Below, piece after piece: positions 12,411 to 23,562 of a stretch of DNA of 64,000 bases. The stretch comes from Macrolepiota albuminosa. Taxonomy: Eukaryota > Basidiomycota > Agaricomycetes > Agaricales > Agaricaceae. The stretch is from the NCBI GenBank assembly GCA_027475525.1, contig JAMWFC010000082.1:3164115-3228114 (forward strand). Reading direction: 5' to 3'. The position numbers and the translations under genes were made by a program. The notes under the pieces are model-generated. The model saw only the letters and a program-made list of their open reading frames with translations, was not told the DNA's origin and did not search any database. Every line of letters begins with the position of its first letter. Positions within the stretch are counted from its first letter, which is position 1.

Positions 12411-14129
12411 TTAATTGTCAGAATCAGACGACTCTCCGTAATCCGAGTCATCATGATTCATTGCGTCCTGGGCCGGTAAGGTAACAGTGGTCGGGTCAAA
12501 GTCAGAGTCGTCTCCCGGCGTCCTCGTGTTAGTTGCGGCGACCATAGCGACGCTTGATTTTGGGTATCGATTTCTGTTACGCAACTCGCGCTGTTCATTA
12601 ATAGAAGGGCCTGACACCATGGCGTGCCAGATTTTAAACATTGTCCTAATAACACGCATGAACTCCGTTAAATAACGCAGTACAATGTATAAACCTACAC
12701 AGCATCGTTGCCAGCGCACCAGCCTTTAATGTCAACCAAGTTCAATCCAAGTGGTCCAGCGATTGCAGTGACACTCTCCGACGCTGCTGTTGCCTGCATG
12801 AGAGCCGTGTAGCACGCCTTTACATCAACCACATAAACTGGAGAAAAAGATGTGCGTCTCGGCGGGGGAGAGTCGTAACGCAACTGGATGTCGGAAGCAG
12901 ACGGGCGCGGAGAACGAGACCGATCTGTTCGTCCTTTGTAACTGTCGCTTCTATATTTGTCATCACTGTAACGAGGTTCGTCCCGCCGCCTATGACCATC
13001 TCTGTAATTTTGAGGGGCTGAAAGATTGAGGAGATCTTTGAGACCGGATTTCCAGAATGACGTATCCACACCGCAGTTCCTGAGCATGTTCATCGAGACA
13101 ATTTCGTTGTGCACGAGGAGAATGATGGGCTTTAACCTCCCTTGCGGACTCTCATGAATACGAGTGGAAAAAAAGTCCCTTAAGCGAGCAGATATAGTCA
13201 TGTCATCAAGTTCTTCTGTTTTACCATACTGAAAAGGCTAGATAGGAATATATGGTCAGGGTGGCAGTGTAGGAAACAGAAGTAATTCTCATTTACCAAC
13301 TTGGGTGACCCTGCACCTAGCATGCGATTGTTGTAGAAGCTGTAGTGAGTTGCAGATGCTTCACGATATGAAAGGTCCAGGGTGGCTTGAGCTAGGCCAC
13401 AATCCAATGCAATAGGATGATCGATACGGTCCTGACTGGGACGTGTGTCCGGCGATCGTAGAGACATGGCAAATGAAAATATTTGTACTAAATCGGTCCA
13501 AGACGAGTCATGTACATAGAATTTTTGGGGATCAATTTTCTCCTTTCGTCCTAGGATGTGATAGAATAGTCTGGCATGAAAAAGTTGACTAAAGGTTGGC
13601 ATATATATTGTCGGTGATTGAACATACCGCCCATGCTCAAAGGCTCCACGCTCACGGTGTTGATCACTTGTCGAGAACGCTTTATTCTCCTGACTATTGT
13701 CCCAAGGTGTGCGACCTTTGGTGTGTTTAATCTTAAGACGCCCGAATGTTTGTTGGAAATCCTCCTTGCTGTGAAAGTATATGGGGGAAAGTGACTCTAA
13801 TTCCAAAGCGTGCATAGAGCGATGGGGGAATGGCTTCCTATAGGCGCGTACCATCTCACCGACCTGACGTTCGGAGAGAAGTAGGTGGGAGGTGCCAGTA
13901 CGTTTCATGCCTTTCAGGATAAGGATCAGCATTTTAAAAACATAATGAACAAGCAATTACCAAGTACAAGCTCAATAGGTCCTCCATCCTGAGGCCACAA
14001 TGGAGAGTTCCTTCCCGCGATTTCCTCAACTAGTTTCTTGTCATCGTTATATCCCAGACCTGTTTGCCACCTGTCAAGCCAGTCGGTCAGCCTGACCATA
14101 AGATATAATCCAACGGGTAATCCAACCAT
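12411..14129 (-). CDS. DEDDh (RNase H-fold) nuclease-like protein, Gfd2/YDR514C-like
   Basis: Four or more exons read on the minus strand. The first (from ATG at 14129) ends WPQDGGPIELVLG and joins at about 13918 to KRTGTSHLLLSERQVGEM. Later exons give the Exo I-like segment HPIALDCGLAQATLDLSYRE, then PFQYGKTEELDD, RLKPIILLVHNEIVSMNMLR with GVDTSFWKSGLKDLL, SPVYVVDVKACYTALMQ, and the Exo III-like segment GWCAGNDAV followed by IWHAMVSGPSINEQRE. This order matches fungal DEDDh-fold proteins. The residue expected as Glu in the first motif (DxE) is Gly here (DCG), so catalysis is doubtful. An Arg/Ser/Asp-rich linker separates the halves. The C-terminus is acidic. Substrate and role are unknown; the family call is moderately sure, the start codon less so. 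Confidence 0.65.
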
Positions 14130-15151
14130 TGCAATTGAGGCTGAAACCCTCCAATTTGGTAGTAATTGCAGCTCATGACTTGTACAGAGTGCGGAAGCCT
14201 TGAGGCATGGCCATCGAAACTGTAGTTTGGAAACAACTTCTTTCTAAGACTAATTTGTCGGCATTATCGGACCGATCGGGCAATTTCGAGGATCATCTCT
14301 TTCTACAATTCAGAGGAACCCAAGGCTCTAGAACTCGGCCCCAATGGCTCTGTGACCCAGACGAATCATCCTCGAACCGATTGACTGTAAACTAATGGTG
14401 GGTCAATGACCTCAACGTTGGCTGGACTTACAATTCGTGAATTTATGGACCATCCTCTCTACTACTATCGATGACTTTCAAATTGCCTATTATCGCAGAT
14501 ATCCGCTGTGACTGTTCAACTTTTGACTTTATCTGTCCTAGGCATACCGTACCGGAGAGCTGTCTTTTGGTTGACCTTGACCTTGCATCGAATCATTATC
14601 CACGAAGGAGGCAACTCAGGAATTTAGAGAGAACAGCCAGAGTTTGTCAAAGATTTGTCCAGCTCAGCCTGGTTCTCAGTATCCTCATCTGCTACGGGTT
14701 TACTTCAACGCGAAAGCCTATGTTTAGGTGTAAAACAAAGTCGAGCTGAAGAAGCTCCAGGAGAACGGAGAACCGCAAGAGCGTAGAGAAGACAGACTCG
14801 AGAGCCAACTTTTTTCAGCCTGGCCTGGATCTTCAGGGTCTTACTTTTGTGACGCTGCGGTAAATTTTTGGAAAGAATCTTGGAAAGCGGTCTAGATCTA
14901 CGAGGTTCCCATGTCGTCGGAGCTGCTTCATAACAAAATCAGCCTTCATGTATTGTTTTACGACGCGTGAGAATGCGTTTTCAGTATCTGGCTGGAGAAA
15001 ATGACAACTTCTGAGTAAGGATCATGAGAAGAGCGGATATGGAATACACATGAAGTCCTGGTCGCCTCCGCCCGGCATTATCTTGATGTTTTTCTGCGAC
15101 CTATATGCCATTTCTTCTTCAAAAAGGCAAACTTCTTGTGGAGTCAGCTAT

Positions 15152-15305
15152 GAGAATGCGACCTCCCGGTCTGCTCATCAAACAACTCAATTTCTCGAAC
15201 TCGATCCTTCAAGTGACTGCAGTCAGTAGAGAATGCGACCTCCCGGTCTGCTCATCAAACAACTCAATTTCTCGAACTCGATCCTTCAAGTGACTGCAGT
15301 CAGTA
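15152..15305. repeat. Exact 77-bp tandem duplication, copy pair 2
   Basis: Bases 15152-15228 are repeated exactly at 15229-15305. The unit starts GAGAATGCGACCTCCCGG and ends TGCAGTCAGTA. No gene is affected. Confidence 0.97.
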
Positions 15306-15623
15306 AAGTATTCAACAGATGTGCTTTCAGAACAAGCTAGCGGGCTGCTTTCCTAAGCAGACTATCGGTCGCCGAAGGCAGCATTGTCGCTTGCACGTTC
15401 GCAAACCTGCGTTCTGGGTACCTGCTTGGAGACAATCTGAAAAAATCATTCCACTTCTATATCGTGGTAGAAAAAGATTTTGAGATCCTGATTCTAAGGA
15501 ATGACCCGCTTCCCGAAACCTCCCTTAATATTGTGGTTTCTTGCTTTCTTGAACGATGGCATGGATTATAGATAGTCCTTCATCTCGAGGATAAAATTCC
15601 ATGAAGTCAATTGATCAGTCTTT

Positions 15624-15777
15624 ATGTTCCTGGGCGACGTCCCCCTAATTTCCTGTGGAAGCTCGAATCCTAGGCTCTAGGGAAAATGATCGATAGGACC
15701 ATGTTCCTGGGCGACGTCCCCCTAATTTCCTGTGGAAGCTCGAATCCTAGGCTCTAGGGAAAATGATCGATAGGACC
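15624..15777. repeat. Exact 77-bp tandem duplication, copy pair 3
   Basis: Bases 15624-15700 are repeated exactly at 15701-15777. The unit starts ATGTTCCTGGGCGACGTCCC and ends GATAGGACC. No gene is affected. Confidence 0.97.
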
Positions 15778-16530
15778 AGCCCAGGACGAAAACAAAGATC
15801 TTGAGAGCTATAGCTAGTATATGACACATAAACGTTAAACGTTAAACTTTAAACGATCGTAATGCTGTAAAACATCACGATTTGTAAGGTGATTCTTAAT
15901 TCTGCTCAAGTCCTTTTGAATAAAAACCAAAGTCGCTATCTAATGAGCCTGCCTGTGTGCCAACCGTCTTTATCGCGTCCTCAGAGGCTCTATCCGTCTT
16001 ACCATCACTCTCGTAAGTAGTGCCCGACGCGCACTCGACGCCATCAACACAAATCTCTTATCATATGAATTTCACGTTTCGTGAGTACGCCACGTCATCT
16101 TCCCGTAGATCTGAAGCGCAATCCACGCGCCTCGAGTATGATCTCATTGAAGGAAAGGAGCATGTCGAATGGCGCTAAAGGTGCCGTCTAAGAAAAGAGG
16201 GGAAGCGGCGGTACGCTTCCAGGACGATGGCTTAGTTCGTACGTGGCGAGGAATGCCACGAGCAGATGTATAGAGGATAGATGCTTTGGCACATTTTTTG
16301 ACATTTTTTTCATCTGAAGGATGGTGAAAGTTTGTGAACGTTTAGGGTGCAAGCTAAGGTTGATGTCAACATCTCATGTACAGATCGCGACCATAGCTAT
16401 TAGCTAGCGTAGGTAGATATCAAAATAGTAACGTAGTAACAGCTGATTTCAGTAACGCGTCGAGAGTAGTTCATCACAGGCACCAACGTCATTTGTGAGC
16501 GGAAAAAAGAAACGCGAGAGATGATTATCA

Positions 16531-17700
16531 TCAGTCCGTCTCCATACTATCACCTCTCTCCCGGTCAGCCTGCTCTTGTATTGCCCTCAAGAACGCCACC
16601 ACACCAGTCCCCGCCTCTTCTGGCAACCCCAATCCGCGCACCAAGTTACCTAGTAGTCCTGTTCTAAGCGCTTGATCAAAGTTAGTAAGCGCACTCCGGA
16701 ATTGAGGGGAGCTAGAAGTTTAAATGAATGGAGGAGATCAAACATTAGAAAAATGTAACGCACTTGATAATACGTTCAAGCACTTCGGCGGAAGGGGGAA
16801 CTGGTAGATCGGGTGGGAGGTGTGGGAAAAGTGCGGGGATGAGCTCGGGGTGCTCGTTGAACAACGGACCAAGAACCGCAGGAGTGAGGATATCAGTCAA
16901 AGATAATTCTACTCAAAGTCGTCAATATTCAAAAACACCAGAGGAAAATAGAAGTAATAACCAGGAGGGGCAGATGATCTTTCGTCGGCGGCGTTTCCTA
17001 GAATTGCGGCAAGTTGGTTGATCTGCTCTTGAGTTGCTCGAAACTCCGGTTGGGTAGTCGAGGCTGATCTGTAGAAAGGTAGGTCATTAGTGAAAAGTCG
17101 AGTTGCGGCATTCTAACGCACGTAGAGGCAGCACCTGATGTAGAGGCTTGGGATTGCTGCTGTGATGTTCCCCACTGCGGGGTAAAATCTGGGTCATCGA
17201 GATAACCATTCAAATTAGTAGTGAACTCTTCATCACGAGCGGATGATGCGTCCTGCAAGCGGTTGAGAAGACAAAGATAAAATTACAGGCAGAAACTGTT
17301 ACCTGCATCCAGAACTACGGCCGCATACATCAGCATTGATCAATCGACCAAATAACGAAAAGATAAACGTACGAAGTGCCGCTGGTCAGATGAAGAGAAC
17401 TTGAGTACGTACACCCTTCCATCGCCTGTTTGAGGAACCTTGACGAACGACGCATCGGATGGGAAAAGTATAAGATCCTATACCACACTCATGAATTGAG
17501 CCGATTACCCCGAACGATGCCCAAAAACACCTTACTTCCTCAACGTTCCCCGTTGTCCTATTTTTCCACATAAAATGCAAAAGCCCATCGTCACCATTAG
17601 TCAAGATGATAGCACCCTTCTCTGGACGAGCATCTACAAAGTTTGTACTAGAGCGACGGTGCGCACGACCGGCTTTGAATGCGAGGAGAGTTTCAGACAT
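16531..17700 (-). CDS. RPN13: 26S proteasome ubiquitin receptor Rpn13 (ADRM1)
   Basis: Rpn13 binds ubiquitin chains at the proteasome lid-base interface and recruits the deubiquitinase UCH37. The N-terminal exon carries the Pru domain: LLAFKAGRAHRR, TNFVDARPEKGAIILTNGDD and LLHFMWKNRTTGNVEE, continuing in the next exon with DLILFPSDASFVKVPQTGDG and RVYVLKFSSSDQ. A Ser/Gln-rich linker (about 17120-17250) leads to the C-terminal DEUBAD part: LTPAVLGPLFNEHPELIPAL, then FRSALTNFDQALRTGLLGNL and VVAFLRAIQEQADRERGDS. The gene ends METD-TGA at 16531. The frame stays open upstream to 17862, but the family starts at the ATG at 17700, and the upstream bases encode the divergent SCOC-like gene. Confidence 0.93.
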
Positions 17701-17770
17701 GGTTGGCAAGAGGCGAGCGCGACGCGTCAGTGCTTGGGCAACATCCTGATCGGATTTCGGATTTGAACTC
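17701..17770. promoter_or_regulatory. 70-bp bidirectional interval between RPN13 and the SCOC-like gene
   Basis: The two divergent start codons at 17700 (minus) and 17771 (plus) are only 70 bp apart. Transcription start sites therefore probably overlap, with each 5' leader reaching towards or into the other gene. No TATA box is visible. Confidence 0.5.
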
Positions 17771-18118
17771 ATGTCCTTTCCATATGATGATACTCCTGCT
17801 TGGACCTCGCCTGAGCCTGTTGACTTTGTGCGTGACGCTCTGAAGAAGGAGAAGCTCCTCAAGTGAGTTTGATAAATGGATTCATATTGCTTGCAATGTC
17901 GATTGGTGCCTAGGGATATCGCTGCCTCGCAGGAAGATCTACGCGGTTCGTTCCTAGGTGTCTACTCTAGCCTTACCGCTCATGGGTCTCATGGGTTCTC
18001 AGCTCTAGTGGCTCGTGTCCGGACGGTACAGAAGGAGGTTGACAAACTGACGGCAGGGAACGAGACGCTACAAATGTACATTGACAACCTCACAATGCAG
18101 ATGGCGAAGAGACGATGA
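17771..18118 (+). CDS. Short coiled-coil protein, SCOC family
   Basis: Three exons (17771-17862, 17914-17945, 18003-18118) encode 79 residues: MSFPYDDTPAWTSPEPVDF, then a helix DALKKEKLLKDIAASQEDL, then RVRTVQKEVDKLTAGNETLQ and MYIDNLTMQMAKRR. This is the heptad-rich block of the SCOC family, whose animal members bind ARL1-type GTPases at the Golgi and regulate autophagy. Both introns are GT-AG and restore phase exactly. The gene is easily missed because the first two exons are so small. The fungal role is not established from sequence. Confidence 0.85.
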
Positions 18119-18329
18119 TAGAGCGCATGGCTATGGTCTGCTAATCTATACCGAGGCAGAGATAAAGACACCGATAAATATTTTTTAATTATAGACATGC
18201 AAGGATATATAGACCGAAGGAAATAATAATGGTACACCAGGATAACCATGTACCTGCGAAGAATGGGTCTATAGACACGGCATAAATGCAGCAATATAGG
18301 GGATACAAATACAAGATGTCATGAGAAGA

Positions 18330-19447
18330 TTAGTGACTTCGTGCAGTCAGCCACTGTAATACTATGTCTCTGCAGCAAGGTCAGGTACGAGTATTACGGG
18401 AGGGTCCGACGTACAGATTGTGTTGATTTTTCATTGAGCACTGAAGAAGACACAATTAATACTTTGTAGAAGTAGGCAAAAGGCATTTGTACACACCGAG
18501 TAACACTATCAATCGACCCATCATTCCAGATTTCTGCGAGATTCAAAAAAGGGGACGCACCGATACTGGCCTGTCTCTTATTCTATCAAGTTGTCTAGAT
18601 TGTCCTCATGAGAGATGCGTCGGTCGAGTACGAGGGACTTACAGGGCGCTAATCAGCTGTTTAACGGTAGCGTGTCCTTCGAGATCGTTTTTATTTCCGA
18701 GCTACATGTATATTAACCCGAGGCAGTGAGCATAGACACAAACCAGCAACCAACCACTAGTAATGGCACCCCCACAAGACTATGTTGCGACAAGAGTTGA
18801 TGTAGTTCAAATCGCGCCGAGTTGAATTTATCTGCCTGCAGAGTGGATTAGGGGGGTTCCCATTGACGACTGGCGAAGACGTACATCCATCGAGTCCACA
18901 ACGAATCTAAGTAAGGTTAAGGATAAGCAGAGTTGGGGATTTAGACGACTCACACGATGGCGTCAACGCCGTTGCAGTATCGTTCCCACATGGAGCGAAA
19001 TTTCGGTTGGCCTATGAATCAATCAGCCAGAAGAAAAGCAAAGACAAGATACGCACCGGCGACATCCCAAACTTTAAGTGTGACATTCCCCTTTCTGATT
19101 TTGCGAAAATTGAACGCCACGGTCGGAACGACGTCTTCGCTCCACTACACACAGTGTACATGAGAATGATCCATCCGGTGAGAGGACATAGGTACATGTG
19201 TACCTGACCGGACGTTATGACGTTGACGAAAGATGTCTTTCCAGAGGCCTTGCGGGGAACGTCACGGTCAGGCGTGCTTTCTAAGGAAACCCGAAAACCA
19301 CTTACCTGGAGCCCAACGACTGCTATCTCCGCCGCCTTGGAGAAAAAGAACCTAATCATAGATGATGTAAGAGTTTGTTCAAGTGAGAGCGGCGGCGGGT
19401 ACTCACCCACTCAACCAGAGGAAAAACGAGGTGAAAAAGCCAGCCAT
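18330..19447 (-). CDS. ARL8: Arf-like small GTPase ARL8
   Basis: At least eight small exons on the minus strand build a complete Arf-family GTPase. It begins [14 protein letters not shown] (hydrophobic N-terminal helix) and goes on with [15 protein letters not shown]. The P-loop is [15 protein letters not shown], followed by [74 protein letters not shown], the guanine-specificity motif [16 protein letters not shown], and finally [13 protein letters not shown] ending TAA at 18330. The hydrophobic N-terminus and [14 protein letters not shown] are typical of ARL8, which drives lysosome and vacuole transport and fusion in animals. The stretch just before the C-terminus (about 18440-18530, CSMKNQHNL) is the least certain exon. 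Divergent from PET127, with about 430 bp between the starts. Confidence 0.9.
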
Positions 19448-19877
19448 TGCTGTTGGAAGTAAAACGAGAAATGACGATCCGTGGCCAGGTTGTCGGGTGA
19501 CAGCCAAGCGCGCACGTCACGGACGAGTCACTGTCACCCCTTTGACCGCATTCCAAAAATAGATAACTTTCTGTGAAGCATAACAGGGAATATGTACTTA
19601 ATCTTTCCTAGCGGAGTACTCTTTTTTTGAGTATCAAGATCAAGTGTGTCAAGTCCTTGACAAGGTTGATCATTTGATTTGGCCTAGGCCTATTCTATCA
19701 AACAATGCTAGAAAAAATTTTGGCAAAGCTTCCAGCGCCAAACCCACATCCACGCGACAAAAAAACCAAGTGGGCGTGGGCGTCAGTCAAGTGACATGTG
19801 ATCGGGAAAAGGATGACTGACTTGTCACGGTCGAGGTCACGATCAATAATTTTGCTTTTTCTTGCTCCAAAACTTTG
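19448..19877. promoter_or_regulatory. Divergent promoter interval between ARL8 and PET127
   Basis: About 430 bp between divergent starts. It contains several TGAC/GTCA-type inverted words (for example GTCACGGACGAGTCACTGTC near 19516) that could be bZIP-like sites. No coding potential is evident. Confidence 0.4.
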
Positions 19878-22800
19878 ATGAGACGTACCTTGGGGAGTCG
19901 TCTGCCTCTGCCCAGGCTCTCGCGATGTCTTTCCTCGACGATATTGGATCCCATACCACAGCGGCATCCCAAGAAACATTTTCCAGACGCACCTCGTCTA
20001 CCAGACGCCGAGGTTGACCCCAACTCCAGCTCCAACTCCAACTCCAACTCCAGCTCCAACTCCAACTCCAACTCCAACCCCAACTTTCGCTTCTCGCTGG
20101 GCAAACAGGATGCCGAGGTTGACGCGAGCCACCAGCTTGAGCGGAGTCTCCGCAACAAAGGCTCCATCGACGCGACGTTACAGCGCACGCTCTCGGAGGG
20201 TCCGAAAAGCGTCGACATCTCGCATCTTCCAGAACCAAAGAAAGACACAGAAGACGCAAGCCACCAACTCCAACGGAAGCTGCGCAACAAGGGTTCCATC
20301 GACACGACTTTACAGCGCACGCTCAGCGATGGTGAAAAAGACGTTTCTGACATGTCGTTTCTTCTAGAACTGAAGAAAGACACAGAGGACGCAAGCTACC
20401 AGCTCCAGCGGAAGCTGCGCAACAAGGGTTCCATCGACGCGACTTTACAGCGCACGCTCAAGGGTGCAAGAGGTTCGCGTCCTCCAAAACAGAAGGAGGC
20501 CACGAACGACGCAAGCCACCAATTCCAACGGAAGCTCCGCAACGAGGGCACCATAGACGCTACGCAGGAGGAGCAAAGCATTCTACGCACGACAGACTCT
20601 GGCGCTTCACCACCGCTACTGAAAGAAAATTTTGCCTACGACGGTCCTCGTCCATTCGGCGAGAACTGGACGTGGCTCCGTGGGCCCGAGTCCCAGGCTA
20701 AACCATCCAAGAATGAAACAACACCAACAACGGACTCGGACAAGGTCGACACAGGCGACGAGCTCGCACGAGCACTTGACAACAAGGGCAGCGTAAACCC
20801 GACTTTAGTACACTCTATCAAGGCCCATCTGAGCTCAACCAAAACTAACGAGAACAATGGGAAAAGCTCAATTGAATCCCGTTCATTGTCCTTCGCAGAA
20901 GTACGTTTTCTTTTTGCGCCCCCTCCGAGTAGGGTCATTGCATTACATTGCGCGCTTACGAGAAAATCCTAGTTGACAGAGATTCTTACGGCCAAGAAGG
21001 GCAAGAAACAGAAAAGCTCTCCACCGCCTCTGCCAGTACAGAACGAGCCTATATCAGCCCCCACCAAAAAACCAAAAAAGACAAAACCTACGGTCCAAAA
21101 TTTGGATTCCGCATACCTGCTTCTCGACACGCTCCAGAAAGCCGCGATATCTACACCAACAGGATGGGGCTGGGGCTTAGACAGTGCGTTTTACAATTAC
21201 CACTTTTTCTCTCCCCCGAGCGCACTTTTGACTGACCCCATGGCGCATGGACAGCACTCCAACCGACCGACGAAGCCATCGGCACCGCGATACCGACCGA
21301 CCATGATTCTGCGGCTGCAGCCAAGGACGAACCTTCAGGAACTGCAGAAACAGAGACACCGCAACCCCAACTCGAGTCAAAGACCAAGACCCGCCTCGAC
21401 CGACCCGCCTTTGCGCCCCACCAACCCCAACCGTCACTCTCGTATTCCCGGCGTATAGAAGGTCTCATTGAACCGATGGACCGCCCGACACTCGAGACCG
21501 TCGAGCCGCCCTCGGAGCAATACCCAATCGCGAGACTCTCGCATGGTCTCGATCGTGTGCTTTTCAAGTACGTGTTTGTTTTTTGTGTGTGTTTGCTACA
21601 GCCAAATGATAAATGTATTAGCCCTGGTATACACTGGCTGCAGGACCCGAGATCCAAGGTGTACAATTTCCCACCATATCTCGAGGTGATACCCAAAGTT
21701 ACGGATTTCGCGTTTGAGCGGCTTGGTTCGTTCATCAAGAGCTCGCGCGACAATGTATTGGGTCTTTCTCTCGCTGGGTATGTATATACGCTAAACGATC
21801 TACATACAGGACTTGTGGGAACTTGCGCGGAGGGAGAAACGGACGTTTGCGGGGTCAACGTCTTCGCTTTCGGGAATGCTTTCTCATGTATATTTCCTAC
21901 TTTCTGGTGACAAGGAAGTCAACACGGACAATCTCAGTCGGCATTTTGGGAAAGAGGTGAGTAGGCCTGGTTTGTGGATTTTCCTATCCTATGGGTTCTG
22001 AGGGGGAATCTCAGTCGGCATTTTGGGAAAGAGGTGAGTAGGCCTGGTTTGTGGATTTTCCTATCCTATGGGTTCTGAGGGGGAATTGACTGCAGCCGCG
22101 AGACTTTACATCTGGACAGCGTATGCCTGCGTCGGTGGTGTTGAACCATAGAGACGGGAGGTATGCAATTGATTCGGACAATGAGAAAGACAAGTTTGCG
22201 GATAAGAATATTCTTACTTGGATGGTACGTATGCGGAGATTAGTGATGGGAAATGACGCTCAAATGTAACAGGGTACACTGCTTGAGAAATTCCTTACCT
22301 CGACGCCGGAAGAGTTTGCACCGTACATGCGGTTCAACCCACCTCCACCGACAGTTGAGAAACGGCTCCGTGACGCGTATCGATTTGCCAAGGTGAGTGG
22401 AATTTGAACGAGGATGGGATAGAAAAACTGACATTTACCAAGTCTGAGAAATTCGTGATGCGCTCACAGCTGGATTGTGTCGATCCGAGGCTGCCTGGTA
22501 CGGGTGTGTTTGATGTCAAGACACGTGCTTGTCTTCCTATTCGGATGGATTTGCTCAACTTTGAGGAGAACTCGGGATATTTGCTGCGTTCGCAGACGGG
22601 CAAGATGGAGAGCTTTGAAAGAGAGTATTATGACCTTATCCGGTCGGCGTTCCTCAAGTACAGGTAAAAGCGGGCGCTACTTGGTGTGACTGCGTTGACG
22701 AAATGATTTTAGCTTCCAGGTGCGGATTGGAAACATGGACGGAGTGATTGTGGCATACCACAACACGGCGCAGATCTTTGGGTTCCAGTACATCTCGCTG

Positions 22801-23527
22801 CAGGAAATGGACGAAGCGATCTTTGGGAGCGGAGAGGGAGTCGGGGACAGGGTGTTTGACAAGTGCGTGAAGCTGCTTGAAAAGGTGCTGGAAGAGGCGA
22901 CGGGGTGTTTCCCTGGAGAGACGGTGAAGTGTACGTTTGAGAAGCTGGACACGAACGGCGTGATGAATGTGTGGGTGCAGCAAGAGACGCCAAAGGAAGA
23001 TGGGCCGATATATCAGCTGGAGGTGAAGGTGTCCAACTTTTTGGGACAGATGCCGGTGAGGGGGTCGACGGCGGTGGCGTCTATCAATGAGCCATGTAAG
23101 TGTGACTGATATTGGGAGAGGGAGAAGCTGACTGGGGACAGGGACGATGCACTGGTCGATATCGAAGCTGGCGGGGCCGTCTGAAGACATACATCAAGCA
23201 CTGGACGCGGCCAAGGCGAGGCAGTTCCGGTACATTGATATACCGACGGGACTGGACGCGAGTACGGTGGGAGCGATGTGGAGTGCACTGAACTTTGGAG
23301 GGGTGAAGAAGACGGCGGGGAGCGAGGAGATGCTGCCGAGCCATTACTTCAAGGAACCGGGTGCGCGGACGCAGGAGCTGCGGGACCTTGCACGTGCGGG
23401 ACGGGCGGACACGGAGAAGCGGGTGATTGAGGAGGAGGGCCAGGCGAAGGTGTGGGTGAACGGGCGGGTGGAGTGGACGGAGCTGCAAAGAGTGCTTGAC
23501 ATGTTTAGAATGAAGGAGATAGAGTAA
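19878..23527 (+). CDS. PET127: Mitochondrial RNA-processing protein Pet127
   Basis: Pet127 is a mitochondrial inner-membrane-associated protein with a PD-(D/E)XK-like fold, needed in yeast for 5' processing and turnover of mitochondrial RNAs. The N-terminus MRRTLGSRLPLPRLSRCLSS is a presequence. The conserved core runs through several exons: YPIARLSHGLDRVLF, NPGIHWLQDPRSKVYNFPPY, FTSGQRMPASVVLNHRDGRY, MRSQLDCVDPRLPGTGVFDV followed by KTRACLPIRMDLLNFEE, then VRIGNMDGVIVAYHNTAQIF and GFQYISLQEMDEAIFG. The last exon ends RVLDMFRMKEIE. Residues about 45-330 are unusual: an SN-rich run, then four imperfect repeats of 40-45 residues around DASHQLQRKLRNKGSIDATL plus a fifth weak one. A 77-bp duplication at 21930-22083 spans an exon end and stretches one intron to 139 bp (21957-22095). 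The start is the ATG at 19878. Confidence 0.9.
20018..20088 (+). repeat. Hexanucleotide tract coding for (Ser-Asn)n
   Basis: About a dozen near-perfect AACTCC/AGCTCC hexamers lie inside the first PET127 exon and encode alternating Asn and Ser. They leave the reading frame open and are likely to vary in length between strains. Confidence 0.9.
21930..22083. repeat. Exact 77-bp tandem duplication, copy pair 4 (inside PET127)
   Basis: Bases 21930-22006 are repeated exactly at 22007-22083. The unit includes the end of an exon (LSRHFGKE), its GTGAGT donor and most of the following intron. Splicing from the first donor at 21957 to the acceptor ending at 22095 keeps the protein intact. Confidence 0.97.
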
Positions 23528-23549
23528 ATAATAATAATAATAATAATTG
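23526..23549 (+). repeat. AAT trinucleotide microsatellite
   Basis: About seven ATA/AAT repeats directly follow the PET127 stop codon, in the 36-bp gap before the start of the universal-stress-protein gene. Confidence 0.85.
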
Positions 23550-23562
23550 TTTAGCTCTGACC

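Larger units (their letters stand above)
14130..16530. other. Gene-poor interval with two 77-bp duplications
   Basis: No open frame here shows a recognisable domain. The interval holds exact 77-bp tandem duplications at 15152-15305 and 15624-15777 and a short ACGTTAAACGTTAAACTTTA stretch near 15833. The segment around 16405 (TAGCGTAGGTAGATA...) recurs near 36115, so a degraded dispersed repeat is possible. Confidence 0.4.

Noticed and set aside
19843..20259. Minus-strand frame with a long WSWSWS run
   Set aside because: Antisense of the (Ser-Asn) hexamer tract in PET127.
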